A stretch of 64,000 nt of DNA from Pseudomonas sp. SLFW (GCF_009905615.1 NZ_JAAAKW010000010.1:1-64000), one strand, 5' to 3'. Shown: positions 37,087-46,656, counted from the stretch's first letter. Notes: generated from the sequence alone by a model not told the origin. Numbers and translations: made by a program.

Positions 37087-38903
37087 GGCAATTGTTGCTC
37101 CAGCGGTCCGCCCAGCACTTTCAGGTATTCCACCAACGCCCAGCGCTCTTGAGGCAACAGGCCGCGTCCTATCACGCCGTTGCCTCGCTTGCCGTCGCGG
37201 AATTCGTGACCGCTGTTGTGGTTGCCGGAGATTTTCGTGTCGAACAGAAAGGCGTTTTTAAAGGCTGCGGTTTCGAAGCCCAAGTGCAAGGGGTCGTAGT
37301 TGAAGGTGCCTTTGTAGAAAGTCGTGCTGCGCTCGTCCTGAGGGGAGAGCAACTGATAGATCGTCGGCACCGAGCCGTTGTGCAGGAAGGGGGGTGTGGC
37401 CCAGATCCCGTCCAGCGGCCGGGCTTTGTACGCGCGCAATTCCTGAACCGCGATGGGCAGGCCGAATCCGTCCATGGCGGGGCGATCGGCGATGGGGACG
37501 TTGGCCGCGTTGTAGGCGTTGTTTTCGACGTAGGCAGTGATGTACGCCAGCGCTTTGGCCGAGGTCACGTTGTGCGTGTCCAGCGGTGTCGTCGGTTTAG
37601 GGACTAGATGAACGTTGGTGAGGTGGTCGAGTTCGTCCTGGGTCCACTTCAGCGCGCTCACGTCGTAGTGGTTGTCGGCGATGTTATTGGCCGTGTTCGG
37701 GTCGGTGCCGACTTCCGCCACCGGGATCATGTTCAGGTATTGCACGGTCCGGCCGTCCACCACGCTGTGGGGCGGGACGTGGCAGCCTGCGCAATTTTCG
37801 GCAAACAAAGCGCGACCCTGAGCGGCCAGCGGCTTGTTCACCGGGCCGAACAGTTGCTCTGGCCAGACCGGTGGCTTCAGGCGCTGCAAGGCCCGTTCGA
37901 TGGTGTCGAGGTCGCGCACCCGGACGCTGGAGGGGTAGCGGTCAGCCACCTTGAGCGGCTGGCCTGCAGCGTCGAAGAACGTCAGGGTCGCGCCAACACC
38001 GAGGGATTCCCCGACGTTGCGCGCCATTGGCTGTTTGGCCGAGCCGTTCCACTGCACCCAGTCGAAGGTCCAGATGTCCCACAGGTGCGGATAGTCCACG
38101 GGGGCATTGGCGATGCGGTAGTTGTCGGGCGAGATGGCGTCGCCGAAGGTGGCGTTGGCGATGCGACCGAAGGCATCGGTCCGGCCTGGCCCTTCTTCGG
38201 TGGGGTAGAGGCCACGATGGGTGTCGTTCCACGCGGTTTTGGCGAAGGTGTTCAGTGACTGCTTGAACTCGTCACGCAGCTGATCGTGGGAGGCATCGTA
38301 GCGGTCGCCCAGCACGCGGCGGGCGAAACGTTCGAATTTCCACGGGTTGTAATAAGTCGCCACGAGGCTGGCGACCAGCGCCTGACCGAAACTCCCACCG
38401 CGCAGAGTTGGCACGCTGGACGGCAAGACATGCTGCGCGCTGCCGCCATCGATGCGCAGGGCCTGCCCCTTGAAATGCAATTCGCCGGTGTGGCACGCGG
38501 AACAGGTGATGTCCAGGTACTCGACGGTATGGTCAGGGTTCTGATGGCGGGTGAAACCGACGGGCAGGTTGCCGGGGTTCAGCGCGGTGGCGACCTGCTT
38601 GGGATCGATCAGGAACCCGAAACGGGCGAGGTGTTCGGGCGCGGCGAAGCGGTCTTCGGAGAATGGCATCTCCAACGCCGTGAGCCAGTTGTAGTGCAGG
38701 CCTTTGACTTGCGTCCCCTGTGGGGTGAAGTAATAGGTCTGACGGTCGCTGTCGTCCCATTGAGGCTGATACTGCACCTGCTCGACAGGCGTGTATTCAG
38801 GCAGTTTCGGGTTGATGATGTAATAAATCACCACCGCCAGAATCAGCACGACCACAGCGAGCAACAGCAGCAATGCACGGCGAAATATGCGCAAGATAAC
38901 CAT
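37083..38903 (-). CDS. Di-haem cytochrome c peroxidase-like protein (RoxA/MauG-type relative)
   Basis: A 606-residue protein. A single N-terminal membrane segment (residues about 8-30) points the rest to the periplasm. It has two haem c sites: CSACH at 134-138 and CAGCH at 371-375. The length and wide haem spacing fit large di-haem proteins such as RoxA better than the roughly 330-residue CcpA peroxidases. The substrate is unknown. The stop overlaps the start of the membrane-anchored catalase-like gene, implying joint use in peroxide or oxygen chemistry. Confidence 0.87.
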   Translation of the reverse strand: MVILRIFRRALLLLLAVVVLILAVVIYYIINPKLPEYTPVEQVQYQPQWDDSDRQTYYFTPQGTQVKGLHYNWLTALEMPFSEDRFAAPEHLARFGFLIDPKQVATALNPGNLPVGFTRHQNPDHTVEYLDITCSACHTGELHFKGQALRIDGGSAQHVLPSSVPTLRGGSFGQALVASLVATYYNPWKFERFARRVLGDRYDASHDQLRDEFKQSLNTFAKTAWNDTHRGLYPTEEGPGRTDAFGRIANATFGDAISPDNYRIANAPVDYPHLWDIWTFDWVQWNGSAKQPMARNVGESLGVGATLTFFDAAGQPLKVADRYPSSVRVRDLDTIERALQRLKPPVWPEQLFGPVNKPLAAQGRALFAENCAGCHVPPHSVVDGRTVQYLNMIPVAEVGTDPNTANNIADNHYDVSALKWTQDELDHLTNVHLVPKPTTPLDTHNVTSAKALAYITAYVENNAYNAANVPIADRPAMDGFGLPIAVQELRAYKARPLDGIWATPPFLHNGSVPTIYQLLSPQDERSTTFYKGTFNYDPLHLGFETAAFKNAFLFDTKISGNHNSGHEFRDGKRGNGVIGRGLLPQERWALVEYLKVLGGPLEQQLP

Positions 38904-38993
38904 CCTTGTCCGTTTTTTGGTGTCCTTATGACATCACGCCAATCCCATGGCAAGTGACGTGACGCTTTAATCCCGACGGTCGAGCATGCAATA

Positions 38994-39021
38994 AAAAGCC
39001 CGCTGATGTCAGCGGGCTTTT
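38994..39021 (-). terminator. Rho-independent terminator of the DUF3108 gene
   Basis: AAAAGCCCGCTGA and TCAGCGGGCTTTT form a 13-base perfect stem with a two-base loop, 26 bases after the stop of the minus-strand DUF3108 gene. T-runs lie on both sides, so it could work in both directions. Confidence 0.92.
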
Positions 39022-39046
39022 CGAGGTCAATGGCAGGAGCGAAAAA

Positions 39047-39763
39047 TCAGCTGCCCTTGACCGACTTACCGTTCACCGTGCCGTCCTGCAGCATGATGTT
39101 GTATTCCTTGCCGTCGGTCTCGACCTGCTGCAGACGCACCAGCAAATAGTCGTAATCCTTGGCAAACCACATCACGGTGGTGCGCTTGTTCTGCGTCGGG
39201 TCGCGCACGCGCTCGACCTTGATCGCATCGACCGAACCGACCTTGGTGGCCACTTTCTCGGTGCCCAGCACGCGGAAATCGTAAGCATCGACTTCGTCAC
39301 CGTCGACAACCTGATAGGTCATGCTCTTCTTGCCCGCTGCCACGTCGTGCTGCAGGGCGAGTTGATAGGTGGATTTGTCCAGAACACCGGTGTTCAGAGG
39401 GATTTTCACCGCGTCGTTACGGTCGGTGCCGGTGATGAATTTGGTGGGCCAGTCGAACACCAGGTCAACCGTTTTGCTCTTGCCCAAACCGCCACGTTCG
39501 AAGTGGTAGGTCTGTGGCAGCAGTTGATCCTTGTCGACCTTGAGGGTGCTGACCTCGGTCAGACTCGCGATCATCATCGAGGCCTTGAAGCTCAGGGTCC
39601 AGGTGCCGTTGGCGTTTTTTTCCAGGCTGCGGGTGGCGCTGCCGCCGCCGACCGGGAGCTGTTTGAAATCAGCGGTGTAGCTGGCGGCGAAAGGTTGAAG
39701 GTCTGCCGCGTTGACCGCAGGAATGGCGAACAGAGCGAGGGCGAAGAGCAAAGCGCGACGCAT
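39047..39763 (-). CDS. DUF3108 domain periplasmic protein
   Basis: A 238-residue protein. Residues 1-19 form a signal peptide (MRRALLFALALFAIPAVNA). The mature part begins ADLQPFAASYTADFKQLPVG and is beta-rich, as in the DUF3108 family (LolA/LppX-like folds have been suggested for relatives). The function is unknown. The start at 39763 has GGGAGAAATT upstream and lies 15 bases after the purN stop, so it is likely part of the purM-purN message. Confidence 0.88.
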   Translation of the reverse strand: MRRALLFALALFAIPAVNAADLQPFAASYTADFKQLPVGGGSATRSLEKNANGTWTLSFKASMMIASLTEVSTLKVDKDQLLPQTYHFERGGLGKSKTVDLVFDWPTKFITGTDRNDAVKIPLNTGVLDKSTYQLALQHDVAAGKKSMTYQVVDGDEVDAYDFRVLGTEKVATKVGSVDAIKVERVRDPTQNKRTTVMWFAKDYDYLLVRLQQVETDGKEYNIMLQDGTVNGKSVKGS

Positions 39764-39777
39764 AATTTCTCCCGTCT

Positions 39778-40488
39778 TTACAGTGAGGGGCCACATTGAA
39801 TGGCCGGAATCAAATGGCCGCTTGAGCCCAATGGCTGACCGTCGAGGGTCGCTCCCTGTTCGCTCAGGGCCAGACGGCCTTCAGCGAACCAGCGGATCGC
39901 CAGCGGGTAAATCAGGTGTTCCCGAGCGTGAACCCGTTGTGCCAGCGTGGCAGGCGTGTCGTGCAACTCTACCGAAACAACAGCCTGTACGACCAGAGGG
40001 CCCCCATCGAGTTCCTCTGTGACGAAGTGCACGCTGCACCCATGTTCGGCATCGCCCGCTTCGAGCGCCCGTTGATGGGTGTGCAAGCCTTTATACAGGG
40101 GAAGCAGTGACGGATGTATGTTCAGCAGCCGGCCGTGGTAGTGACGCACGAAACCCGGGGTGAGAATGCGCATGAAACCGGCCAGTACCACCAGTTTCGA
40201 CGAGAACGAATCGATCAGTTCGATCAGCGCCGCGTCGAAGGCCTCGCGACCTTCGTAGGCTTTGTGATCGAGAACGCGGGTGTCGATGCCCGCGTTCTTC
40301 GCGCGCTCAAGCCCGTAGGCATCGGCGCGGTTGGAAATCACCGCGCGAATGCGAGCCGGGCTCGAACCGTCCTGAAAGCTGTCGATCATCGCTTGCAGGT
40401 TACCGCCAGTGCCGGACAGCAGCACCACCACGTCGCAGGGTTGGGGCATGTCAGCCTTCAACGCTTCCGGCATCGCCACGTCGGACAT
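39778..40488 (-). CDS. purN: Phosphoribosylglycinamide formyltransferase
   Basis: A 236-residue purine synthesis enzyme that uses 10-formyl-THF to formylate GAR. The N-terminal VVLLSGTGGNLQAMID is the phosphate-binding loop. The catalytic Asn/His/Asp set is in RLLNIHPSLLPLYKG and in the Asp of ELDGGP. The start ATG at 40488 overlaps the purM TGA by one base; in-frame ATGs 15 and 36 bases further in are alternatives. The N-terminal leader of about 18 residues is slightly longer than in E. coli. Confidence 0.95.
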   Translation of the reverse strand: MSDVAMPEALKADMPQPCDVVVLLSGTGGNLQAMIDSFQDGSSPARIRAVISNRADAYGLERAKNAGIDTRVLDHKAYEGREAFDAALIELIDSFSSKLVVLAGFMRILTPGFVRHYHGRLLNIHPSLLPLYKGLHTHQRALEAGDAEHGCSVHFVTEELDGGPLVVQAVVSVELHDTPATLAQRVHAREHLIYPLAIRWFAEGRLALSEQGATLDGQPLGSSGHLIPAIQCGPSL

Positions 40489-41546
40489 CAATGTGCCTTG
40501 ACGTTTTTCAGCTCGACTTGTGCAGCACCTTCGGCCGCGACGCCGATCTGGCCGATGACCCATGGCTGCTCGCCGGCTTCACGCAGGGCGTTCAGCGAGG
40601 CTTCGACGTGTTCCTGCGCCACACAGATGACCATGCCGACGCCGCAGTTCAGGACGCGGTGCATTTCGTGCTCGTCGACGTTGCCTTTCTCTTGCAGCCA
40701 GTCGAACACGGCAGGGCGGGTCCAGCTCGCCACGTCAACCACGGCCTGTGCGCCTTCTGGCAGGACACGCGGGATGTTGTCCAGCAGACCGCCGCCGGTG
40801 ATGTGGGCCATGGCTTTGACGGCGCCAGTGTCCTTGATCAGCTTGAGCAGTTGCTTGACGTAGATGCGGGTCGGCGCCATCAGCAGGTCGGTCAGCGGTT
40901 TGCCGTCCAGCTGGATGGTTTTGATGTCGGCGCCGGAGACTTCGATGATCTTGCGGATCAGCGAGTAGCCGTTAGAGTGCGGGCCGGACGACGGCAGGGC
41001 GATCAGGGCGTCGCCCGCCACCACTTTCGAGCCGTCGATGATTTCGGATTTTTCCACGACGCCAACGCAGAAACCGGCCAGGTCGTAGTCTTCGCCTTCG
41101 TACATGCCAGGCATTTCAGCGGTTTCGCCGCCGACCAGCGAGCAACCCGCCAGTTCGCAGCCTGCGCCTATGCCGGTCACGACCTGAGCGGCGGTGTCGA
41201 CGTTCAGTTTGCCGGTGGCGTAGTAGTCGAGGAAGAACAGCGGCTCTGCGCCGCAGACGACGAGGTCGTTGACGCACATGGCGACCAGATCGATGCCGAT
41301 GCTGTCGTGTTTGTTCAGGTTCAGGGCCAGGCGCAGCTTGGTGCCGACGCCGTCAGTGCCGCTGACCAGGACCGGCTGTTTGTAGCCGGCCGGGATTTCG
41401 CACAGCGCGCCGAAGCCACCCAGGCCGCCCATCACTTCCGGGCGCTTGGTGCGCTTGGCGACGCTCTTGATGCGTTCGACCAATGCTTCACCGGCGTCGA
41501 TGTCTACACCGGCGTCTTTGTAGCTCAGGGAGGGTTGCTTGCTCAT
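40488..41546 (-). CDS. purM: Phosphoribosylformylglycinamidine cyclo-ligase
   Basis: A 352-residue AIR synthetase. It has SYKDAGVDIDAGE at the N-terminus, GVGTKLRLAL in the ATP/phosphate loop and GGGLLDNIPRVLP near the C-terminal domain, as in the PurM family. It is coupled to purN by TGATG. It acts in the cytoplasm on FGAM to make AIR. Confidence 0.97.
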   Translation of the reverse strand: MSKQPSLSYKDAGVDIDAGEALVERIKSVAKRTKRPEVMGGLGGFGALCEIPAGYKQPVLVSGTDGVGTKLRLALNLNKHDSIGIDLVAMCVNDLVVCGAEPLFFLDYYATGKLNVDTAAQVVTGIGAGCELAGCSLVGGETAEMPGMYEGEDYDLAGFCVGVVEKSEIIDGSKVVAGDALIALPSSGPHSNGYSLIRKIIEVSGADIKTIQLDGKPLTDLLMAPTRIYVKQLLKLIKDTGAVKAMAHITGGGLLDNIPRVLPEGAQAVVDVASWTRPAVFDWLQEKGNVDEHEMHRVLNCGVGMVICVAQEHVEASLNALREAGEQPWVIGQIGVAAEGAAQVELKNVKAH

Positions 41547-41860
41547 GATCCAGGCCTTTAGGGGGGATTCGGGGTAACGACCGAGGTGGGTGCGGCGCGT
41601 GGCCGTGTCATCGCCGGTCTGCGAAGGCGCGCGATTTTATCAGGGTTGGGCCCAAGCGGCCATCCTTGGGCCGACGGGCAGGGCCATCGATGAAGAAAAA
41701 ATAACCCGTTCGTTCAGGGTTTAGCCGTTCGTCGGTCGCCCTAAAAGGTGTAAGTTCGTCTCCAGAGTGAGCGATTCGGACCGCCGCGCGGTCTCAGTCG
41801 AGCCAGTCATGTTCATGCAGCTATTTATCAGGCTGCGATATTTGTTTCGTGGGAATTCTT
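41547..41860. other. Divergent intergenic region between purM and the DUF2066 gene
   Basis: About 310 bases carrying both promoters. The part near 41690-41750 is AT-richer (AAGAAAAAATAACC), as expected for a promoter. I see no repeat, riboswitch or small gene. I cannot assign a PurR site with confidence. Confidence 0.55.
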
Positions 41861-42931
41861 ATGCGCCTTAAAAACTGCCTGTTCGCAGGTTGTCTGTCCC
41901 TCATGAGCCTCCCGGCCCTGGCCGAGACGGTGAACAATCTCTATCAGGTGCGCGAGCCGGTCAGCGGGCAGAGCCCCGATGAGAAAACCCGTGCGACCCA
42001 GGCTGCGCTGGAAACCCTGGTCATTCGGTTGACCGGTGACCCGAAGGCCGCTCAAGGGCCGGGCCTTGCCGACGTGCGCAAGGACCCGCAGCAGATCATC
42101 AGTCAGTACGGCTATGACGCAGGGCCGCCCGAGTCCTTGCAGGTGGATTTCGATCCATCGAGCACCGACCGGGCATTGCGTCAGGCCGGTTTGTCGCTGT
42201 GGGGCTCAAACCGTCCGGTGATCATGGCCTGGTGGCTGAACGACGCCACTGATGGCGCCAATCTGGTCGGTGACGGCCAGCCGAGTGCAGAACCGCTGCG
42301 CCGCGCCGCCCAGCATCGGGGCCTGCCGCTGCGTCTGCCGCTGGCGGACCTGGGTGAGCAGGGCATCGGCAACGCCAAAACCCTCGACGGCACGGACGTC
42401 GCGCCGCTGAAGCAGGCGTCCGAGCGCTATGGCTCTGACGCCATTCTTGCCGTTCACGCACAGGAAAATAGCGGTCAGTGGCAGGGCAAATGGCACCTGT
42501 GGCTGGGCGACAAGATGGAGCAGGGCAGCGCCAGCGGGGCCAGTTCCGCCGAGCTGGCCGACGCGGTGCTGCTGTCGGTGAGTCAGCGTCTGGCGCCGCG
42601 TTTCGTGGTCAAACCGGGCGCCTCATCGAGCATGGCGCTGGAAGTCCAGGGCATGACCCTGGAGCGTTACGCCCAACTGGGCCGTCTGTTGGAGCCGTTT
42701 GGTGGCCGCCTCAAATCGGTAGACGCGGATCGGGTGACGTTTGACGTCAGCGGCAGCACCGACCAGCTGCGCTCGCAATTGTCCCTGGCGAAGTTGCAGG
42801 AGGTGCCAGCGGGTGAGGTCGCTGCAGCGCCGGTCGATGCCGGACAAGTGCCTGCTGTCGGTGCTGCGCCGGGTGCACCTGCGCCGGTCCCCGCGCCTGT
42901 CGCCACACAAACACTGCACTTCCGCTGGTGA
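41861..42931 (+). CDS. DUF2066 domain periplasmic protein
   Basis: A 356-residue protein with a signal peptide (MRLKNCLFAGCLSLMSLPALAE). The mature part begins TVNNLYQVREPVSGQSPDEKTRA, typical of DUF2066. The C-terminus is a proline/alanine-rich tail (PAPVPAPVATQ). The function is unknown. Its place upstream of the PerM-type transporter and hda is conserved in Pseudomonas. ATG 41861 is chosen over a GTG at 41849. Confidence 0.88.
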   Translation: MRLKNCLFAGCLSLMSLPALAETVNNLYQVREPVSGQSPDEKTRATQAALETLVIRLTGDPKAAQGPGLADVRKDPQQIISQYGYDAGPPESLQVDFDPSSTDRALRQAGLSLWGSNRPVIMAWWLNDATDGANLVGDGQPSAEPLRRAAQHRGLPLRLPLADLGEQGIGNAKTLDGTDVAPLKQASERYGSDAILAVHAQENSGQWQGKWHLWLGDKMEQGSASGASSAELADAVLLSVSQRLAPRFVVKPGASSSMALEVQGMTLERYAQLGRLLEPFGGRLKSVDADRVTFDVSGSTDQLRSQLSLAKLQEVPAGEVAAAPVDAGQVPAVGAAPGAPAPVPAPVATQTLHFRW

Positions 42932-42984
42932 GCGGGTTCATAACGGCGTGCGTGAAGCATTTTATTTTGGGTTGAGGGGCGGTA

Positions 42985-44058
42985 ATGACTGATACACGTC
43001 GTTGGTTCTGGCTGGGCGGGGTTGTCCTGCTGTGCCTGTTTGTCTGGCTGCTGCACGCCATCCTTACGCCGTTTCTGGTGGCGCTGCTGCTGGCTTACAT
43101 GGGCGATCCCCTGGCAGATCGGTTGGAAAAGCTGAAATTCTCACGCACCTGGAGTGTGGTAACGGTCTTCGTGTTCTTCACCCTCATTTTCATGGGGCTG
43201 TTGTTGGTGCTGGTGCCGATGCTCGCCAAGCAGCTGTACCGCTTGTACGAACTGGCGCCGCAGATACTCGACTGGTTGCAGCACACCGCGCTGCCGTGGA
43301 CTCAGGCGAAATTGGGGCTGGCGGACGGGTTCTGGAAGTTCGACAAGGTCAAGGCGGCGATCTCCGAACACATGGGGCAGACCGGCGACATCGTCGGAAT
43401 CATTCTGGCCCAGGCCACGACGTCGACGCTGGCGCTGATCGGCTGGTTGACCAATCTGGTGCTGATCCCGGTGGTCTGCTTCTATTTATTGCGTGATTGG
43501 GACGTGATGATGGCGAAGGTGCGCAGCCTGCTCCCCCGTCATCGCGAGAAGAAGATCGTGGCGCTGGCCGATGAGTGCCACGAAGTGCTGGGTGCGTTCA
43601 TTCGCGGTCAGTTGCTGGTGATGGTGGCGCTTGGGGTGATTTACGCGGCGGGCCTGATGCTGGTCGGCCTTGAGCTTGGTCTGTTGATCGGGGTCATCGC
43701 GGGTCTGGCAGCCATCGTGCCTTATATGGGCTTCGTGATCGGCATCGGCTCGGCGATTCTGGCGGGTTTCTTCCAGTTCGGCGGGGATCTGTACCCGATG
43801 CTGGGGATTGTCGCGGTGTTCATGGTCGGTCAGGCGCTGGAAGGGATGGTGCTGACGCCGTTGCTGGTGGGCGATCGGATCGGCCTTCATCCCGTGGCGG
43901 TTATCTTCGCGATCCTGGCCGGTGGCGAACTGTTCGGTTTCACCGGCATCCTGCTGGCCCTGCCGGTGGCGGCGGTGATCATGGTGCTGGTGCGGCATGT
44001 GCACGATTTGTATAAAGAGTCGGATATCTACGGCGGGATGGAAGATCCGGATTTGTAG
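42985..44058 (+). CDS. AI-2E family transporter (PerM-like)
   Basis: A 357-residue membrane protein with about seven to eight hydrophobic segments. The glycine-rich segments GVIAGLAAIVPYMGFVIGIG and GLHPVAVIFAILAGGELFGF are hallmarks of the AI-2E_transport/PerM family. Members are proposed to export small molecules or ions; the substrate here is unknown. It starts 54 bases after the DUF2066 gene. Confidence 0.92.
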   Translation: MTDTRRWFWLGGVVLLCLFVWLLHAILTPFLVALLLAYMGDPLADRLEKLKFSRTWSVVTVFVFFTLIFMGLLLVLVPMLAKQLYRLYELAPQILDWLQHTALPWTQAKLGLADGFWKFDKVKAAISEHMGQTGDIVGIILAQATTSTLALIGWLTNLVLIPVVCFYLLRDWDVMMAKVRSLLPRHREKKIVALADECHEVLGAFIRGQLLVMVALGVIYAAGLMLVGLELGLLIGVIAGLAAIVPYMGFVIGIGSAILAGFFQFGGDLYPMLGIVAVFMVGQALEGMVLTPLLVGDRIGLHPVAVIFAILAGGELFGFTGILLALPVAAVIMVLVRHVHDLYKESDIYGGMEDPDL

Positions 44059-44077
44059 GTGTTCGGGCGCGACCTGT

Positions 44078-44168
44078 CTGTAGGAGTGAGCTTGCTCGCG
44101 ATCGCGGTATATCAGTCTCAGAAATAGAGTCTGGCAGTGCGCAATCGCGAGCAAGCTCACTCCTACAG
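44078..44168. repeat. REPIN, class A
   Basis: Inverted arms GTAGGAGTGAGCTTGCTCGC and GCGAGCAAGCTCACTCCTAC, about 20 bases after the transporter stop and upstream of hda. Confidence 0.93.
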
Positions 44169-44332
44169 GGTATCGGTGTGACGCCCATAATCCGCGGCCT
44201 GGCCCGGGATAGACGCAAGCCTTTGATTTTGCACGCCCTCTGGCGCATTGTGCGGCCCGTCCTGCGGGTATAAACTTTGCACACTTTACACAGAGGCCCC
44301 TTGGCGGTTCTTCACCGAGCCGTTCAGCCAGC

Positions 44333-45037
44333 ATGAAACCAGTTCAGCTGCCCCTGAGTGTGCGTCTGCGTGATGACGCCACCTTTATCAATTACTATCC
44401 AGGCGCCAATGCCGCTGCACTCGGCTACGTCGAGCGCCTGTGCGAAGCCGAGGCCGGGTGGACTGAAAGCCTCATCTATTTATGGGGCAAGCACGGGGTA
44501 GGGCGCACGCACTTGTTGCAAGCCGCCTGCCTGCGTTTCGAGCAGATGGGCGAACCCGCCGTTTACCTGCCCATGGCTGAAGTCATCGATGAAGGCGTCG
44601 AGCTGTTCGATCACCTTGAGCAATATGAGCTGGTGTGTCTCGACGACATTCAGGCCGTCGTCGGCAAGCCTGAATGGGAAGAAGCGCTGTTTCATCTATT
44701 CAACCGCTTACGTGACAGCGGCCGCCGTCTGCTGATCGCCGCGTCGTGCTCCCCTCGCGAGTTGCCGGTCAAGCTGGCCGACCTGAAGTCGCGGCTGACC
44801 ATGGCGCTGGTGTTCCAGATGCGCCTGCTGTCCGACGAAGAAAAGCTCCGTGCCCTGCAATTGCGCGCTTCGCGCCGTGGCTTGCACCTGACGGATGAAG
44901 TCGGGCATTTCATCCTCACCCGGGGCAAACGCAGCATGAGTGCGCTGTTCGATCTGCTCGAAGAACTCGATCAGGCGTCCTTGCAGGCCCAGCGCAAGCT
45001 GACCATTCCCTTCCTTAAAGAGACCTTGGGTTGGTGA
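44333..45037 (+). CDS. hda: DnaA regulatory inactivator Hda
   Basis: A 234-residue AAA+ protein that, with the sliding clamp, triggers ATP hydrolysis by DnaA and so limits re-initiation. The N-terminal QLPLSVRL is the clamp-binding motif. The Walker A-like site reads WGKHGVGRTHLL, the Walker B-like site LVCLDDIQAV, and the arginine-finger region DLKSRLTMALVFQM. The size and N-terminus agree with the family. Its last codons overlap the sirtuin gene. Confidence 0.95.
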   Translation: MKPVQLPLSVRLRDDATFINYYPGANAAALGYVERLCEAEAGWTESLIYLWGKHGVGRTHLLQAACLRFEQMGEPAVYLPMAEVIDEGVELFDHLEQYELVCLDDIQAVVGKPEWEEALFHLFNRLRDSGRRLLIAASCSPRELPVKLADLKSRLTMALVFQMRLLSDEEKLRALQLRASRRGLHLTDEVGHFILTRGKRSMSALFDLLEELDQASLQAQRKLTIPFLKETLGW

Positions 45038-45810
45038 ATCCGCCCGTGGTCGATCAGGCGCTGGTCCTGCAGACCGCAGCGGCCCTGCGTCATGCCAAAC
45101 GCATTCTGATCATCACCGGTGCCGGGCTGTCGGCGGATTCCGGCCTGCCGACTTATCGCGGAGTGGGCGGCCTTTATAACGGCCATACCGACGACGGGCT
45201 GCCCATTGAAATGGCGCTGTCCGGCCCGATGCTACGTCGCGACCCCGCCCTGTGCTGGAAATACATTGCCCAATTAGGCAGCGCGTGCCTCGGCGGACAG
45301 CCCAATGCGGCGCATTACGCCATCGCTGAGTTGCAGCGGCGCAAACCGGAATGCTGGGTGTTGACGCAGAACGTTGACGGCTATCACCGTGCGGCGGGGA
45401 GTCCGCCGGAGCGGTTGATCGAGATTCACGGCCAGTTGGCGCCGCTCTATTGCCAGTCTTGTGGCGCTGAAGACCCACAGTTGAGCGAGCACCTGCAACG
45501 GCCCTTGCCGCCTTTATGCACGCAGTGCCATGGCGTGCTGAGACCGCCGGTCGTCTTGTTTGAAGAGATGCTGCCAGAGCTGGCATTGAATGTGCTGTAC
45601 GAAGAGATGGCAAAAGGCTTTGACGCTGTGCTCAGCATCGGAACCACTGCCAGCTTCCCTTATATCCACGAGCCGATGTTTCGGACGCGGGTGGCAGGAG
45701 GCTTTACCGCCGAGATCAACCCCTCGTCGACCGATCACTCCATTCACATGGATGCATTTCTGAGGTGTAGAGCCTTAGATGTGATGGAGGACCTGGTAAG
45801 TCACATTTGA
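45034..45810 (+). CDS. Sir2-family NAD-dependent protein deacylase
   Basis: A 258-residue sirtuin. NAD-binding motifs are GAGLSADSGLPTYRG (about residue 29) and TQNVDGYHRAAG. The catalytic histidine is in EIHGQL. A zinc ribbon is formed by CQSC and CTQC about 25 residues apart. It removes acyl groups from lysines with NAD. The start is a GTG that overlaps the hda stop as GTGA, so it is translated after hda. Acyl-chain preference cannot be read from the sequence. Confidence 0.92.
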   Translation: MNPPVVDQALVLQTAAALRHAKRILIITGAGLSADSGLPTYRGVGGLYNGHTDDGLPIEMALSGPMLRRDPALCWKYIAQLGSACLGGQPNAAHYAIAELQRRKPECWVLTQNVDGYHRAAGSPPERLIEIHGQLAPLYCQSCGAEDPQLSEHLQRPLPPLCTQCHGVLRPPVVLFEEMLPELALNVLYEEMAKGFDAVLSIGTTASFPYIHEPMFRTRVAGGFTAEINPSSTDHSIHMDAFLRCRALDVMEDLVSHI

Positions 45811-45885
45811 TTCGATTGAATTTGCAAATGATGACGATTGAGGGCATAGTCTCGGCTTCTTTACACATCCGCCACGGTCGTGCCC

Positions 45886-46572
45886 ATGCTGAATCGCTTC
45901 GCACCCCTCGTGCCTCTCGCACTCGTAACGCTGCTGTTCGGCTGCGCGGCCCAGATGCCAGCGTCGCAACAACAGTCGCAGAACCCGCAATTCCGGGACT
46001 CTGCCACCGCACAAACCGCCAAGCGTGCCGATTACTCCTCTTCCGTACTGGATGACGAAATCGCCACCGAAGACGAATTGGCCCAGTTCTCCGACAACAA
46101 GCCGTATCAGTTGCCGGTCCTGGCTGACAGCATTCTGGAACGTGGCAAATCGTTGATCGGGACTCGCTACCGTTTCGGCGGCACCTCGACCACGTCCGGC
46201 TTCGATTGCAGCGGTTTCATTGGCTACCTGTTCCGCGAAGAGGCGGGCATGAGCCTGCCGCGTTCTTCCCGCGAAATGATCAATATCGACGCTCCTCTGG
46301 TCAAGCGTAACGACCTGAAGCCTGGTGACCTGCTGTTCTTCAGCACCGCAGGCCGCGGCCGCGTCAGCCATGCCGGCATCTACCTGGGCGATGACCAGTT
46401 CATCCACTCCAGCAGCCGTCGCAGTGGCGGTGTGCGCGTCGACAGCCTCGACGATGCTTACTGGGCCCGTACGTTCATCGAAGCCAAGCGCGCGCTGGCC
46501 ATGGCACCTTCCCAGGTTCCAGAAACCACGACCGCCATGACCTCGACTACAATCAAGCGCCAACACCGTTAA
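45886..46572 (+). CDS. NlpC/P60 (C40) cell-wall hydrolase lipoprotein
   Basis: A 228-residue protein. The N-terminus MLNRFAPLVPLALVTLLFGC is a lipoprotein signal. A linker leads to the NlpC/P60 domain at about residues 78-200, with catalytic Cys in GFDCSGFIGYLF, His in VSHAGIYLG and a third polar residue near FIHSSSRR. Family members cut peptide bonds in peptidoglycan. A GTG at 45880 is an alternative start. It lies 85 bases before a paralogue. Confidence 0.92.
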   Translation: MLNRFAPLVPLALVTLLFGCAAQMPASQQQSQNPQFRDSATAQTAKRADYSSSVLDDEIATEDELAQFSDNKPYQLPVLADSILERGKSLIGTRYRFGGTSTTSGFDCSGFIGYLFREEAGMSLPRSSREMINIDAPLVKRNDLKPGDLLFFSTAGRGRVSHAGIYLGDDQFIHSSSRRSGGVRVDSLDDAYWARTFIEAKRALAMAPSQVPETTTAMTSTTIKRQHR

Positions 46573-46656
46573 ATACGGGCCGCGCAGTTAGGGGAAACCC
46601 TGATTGCGCAAGGTTCCGGCCTCCGGCAGAGTAAGCCGCATCCTAGGAAGGTTGTT

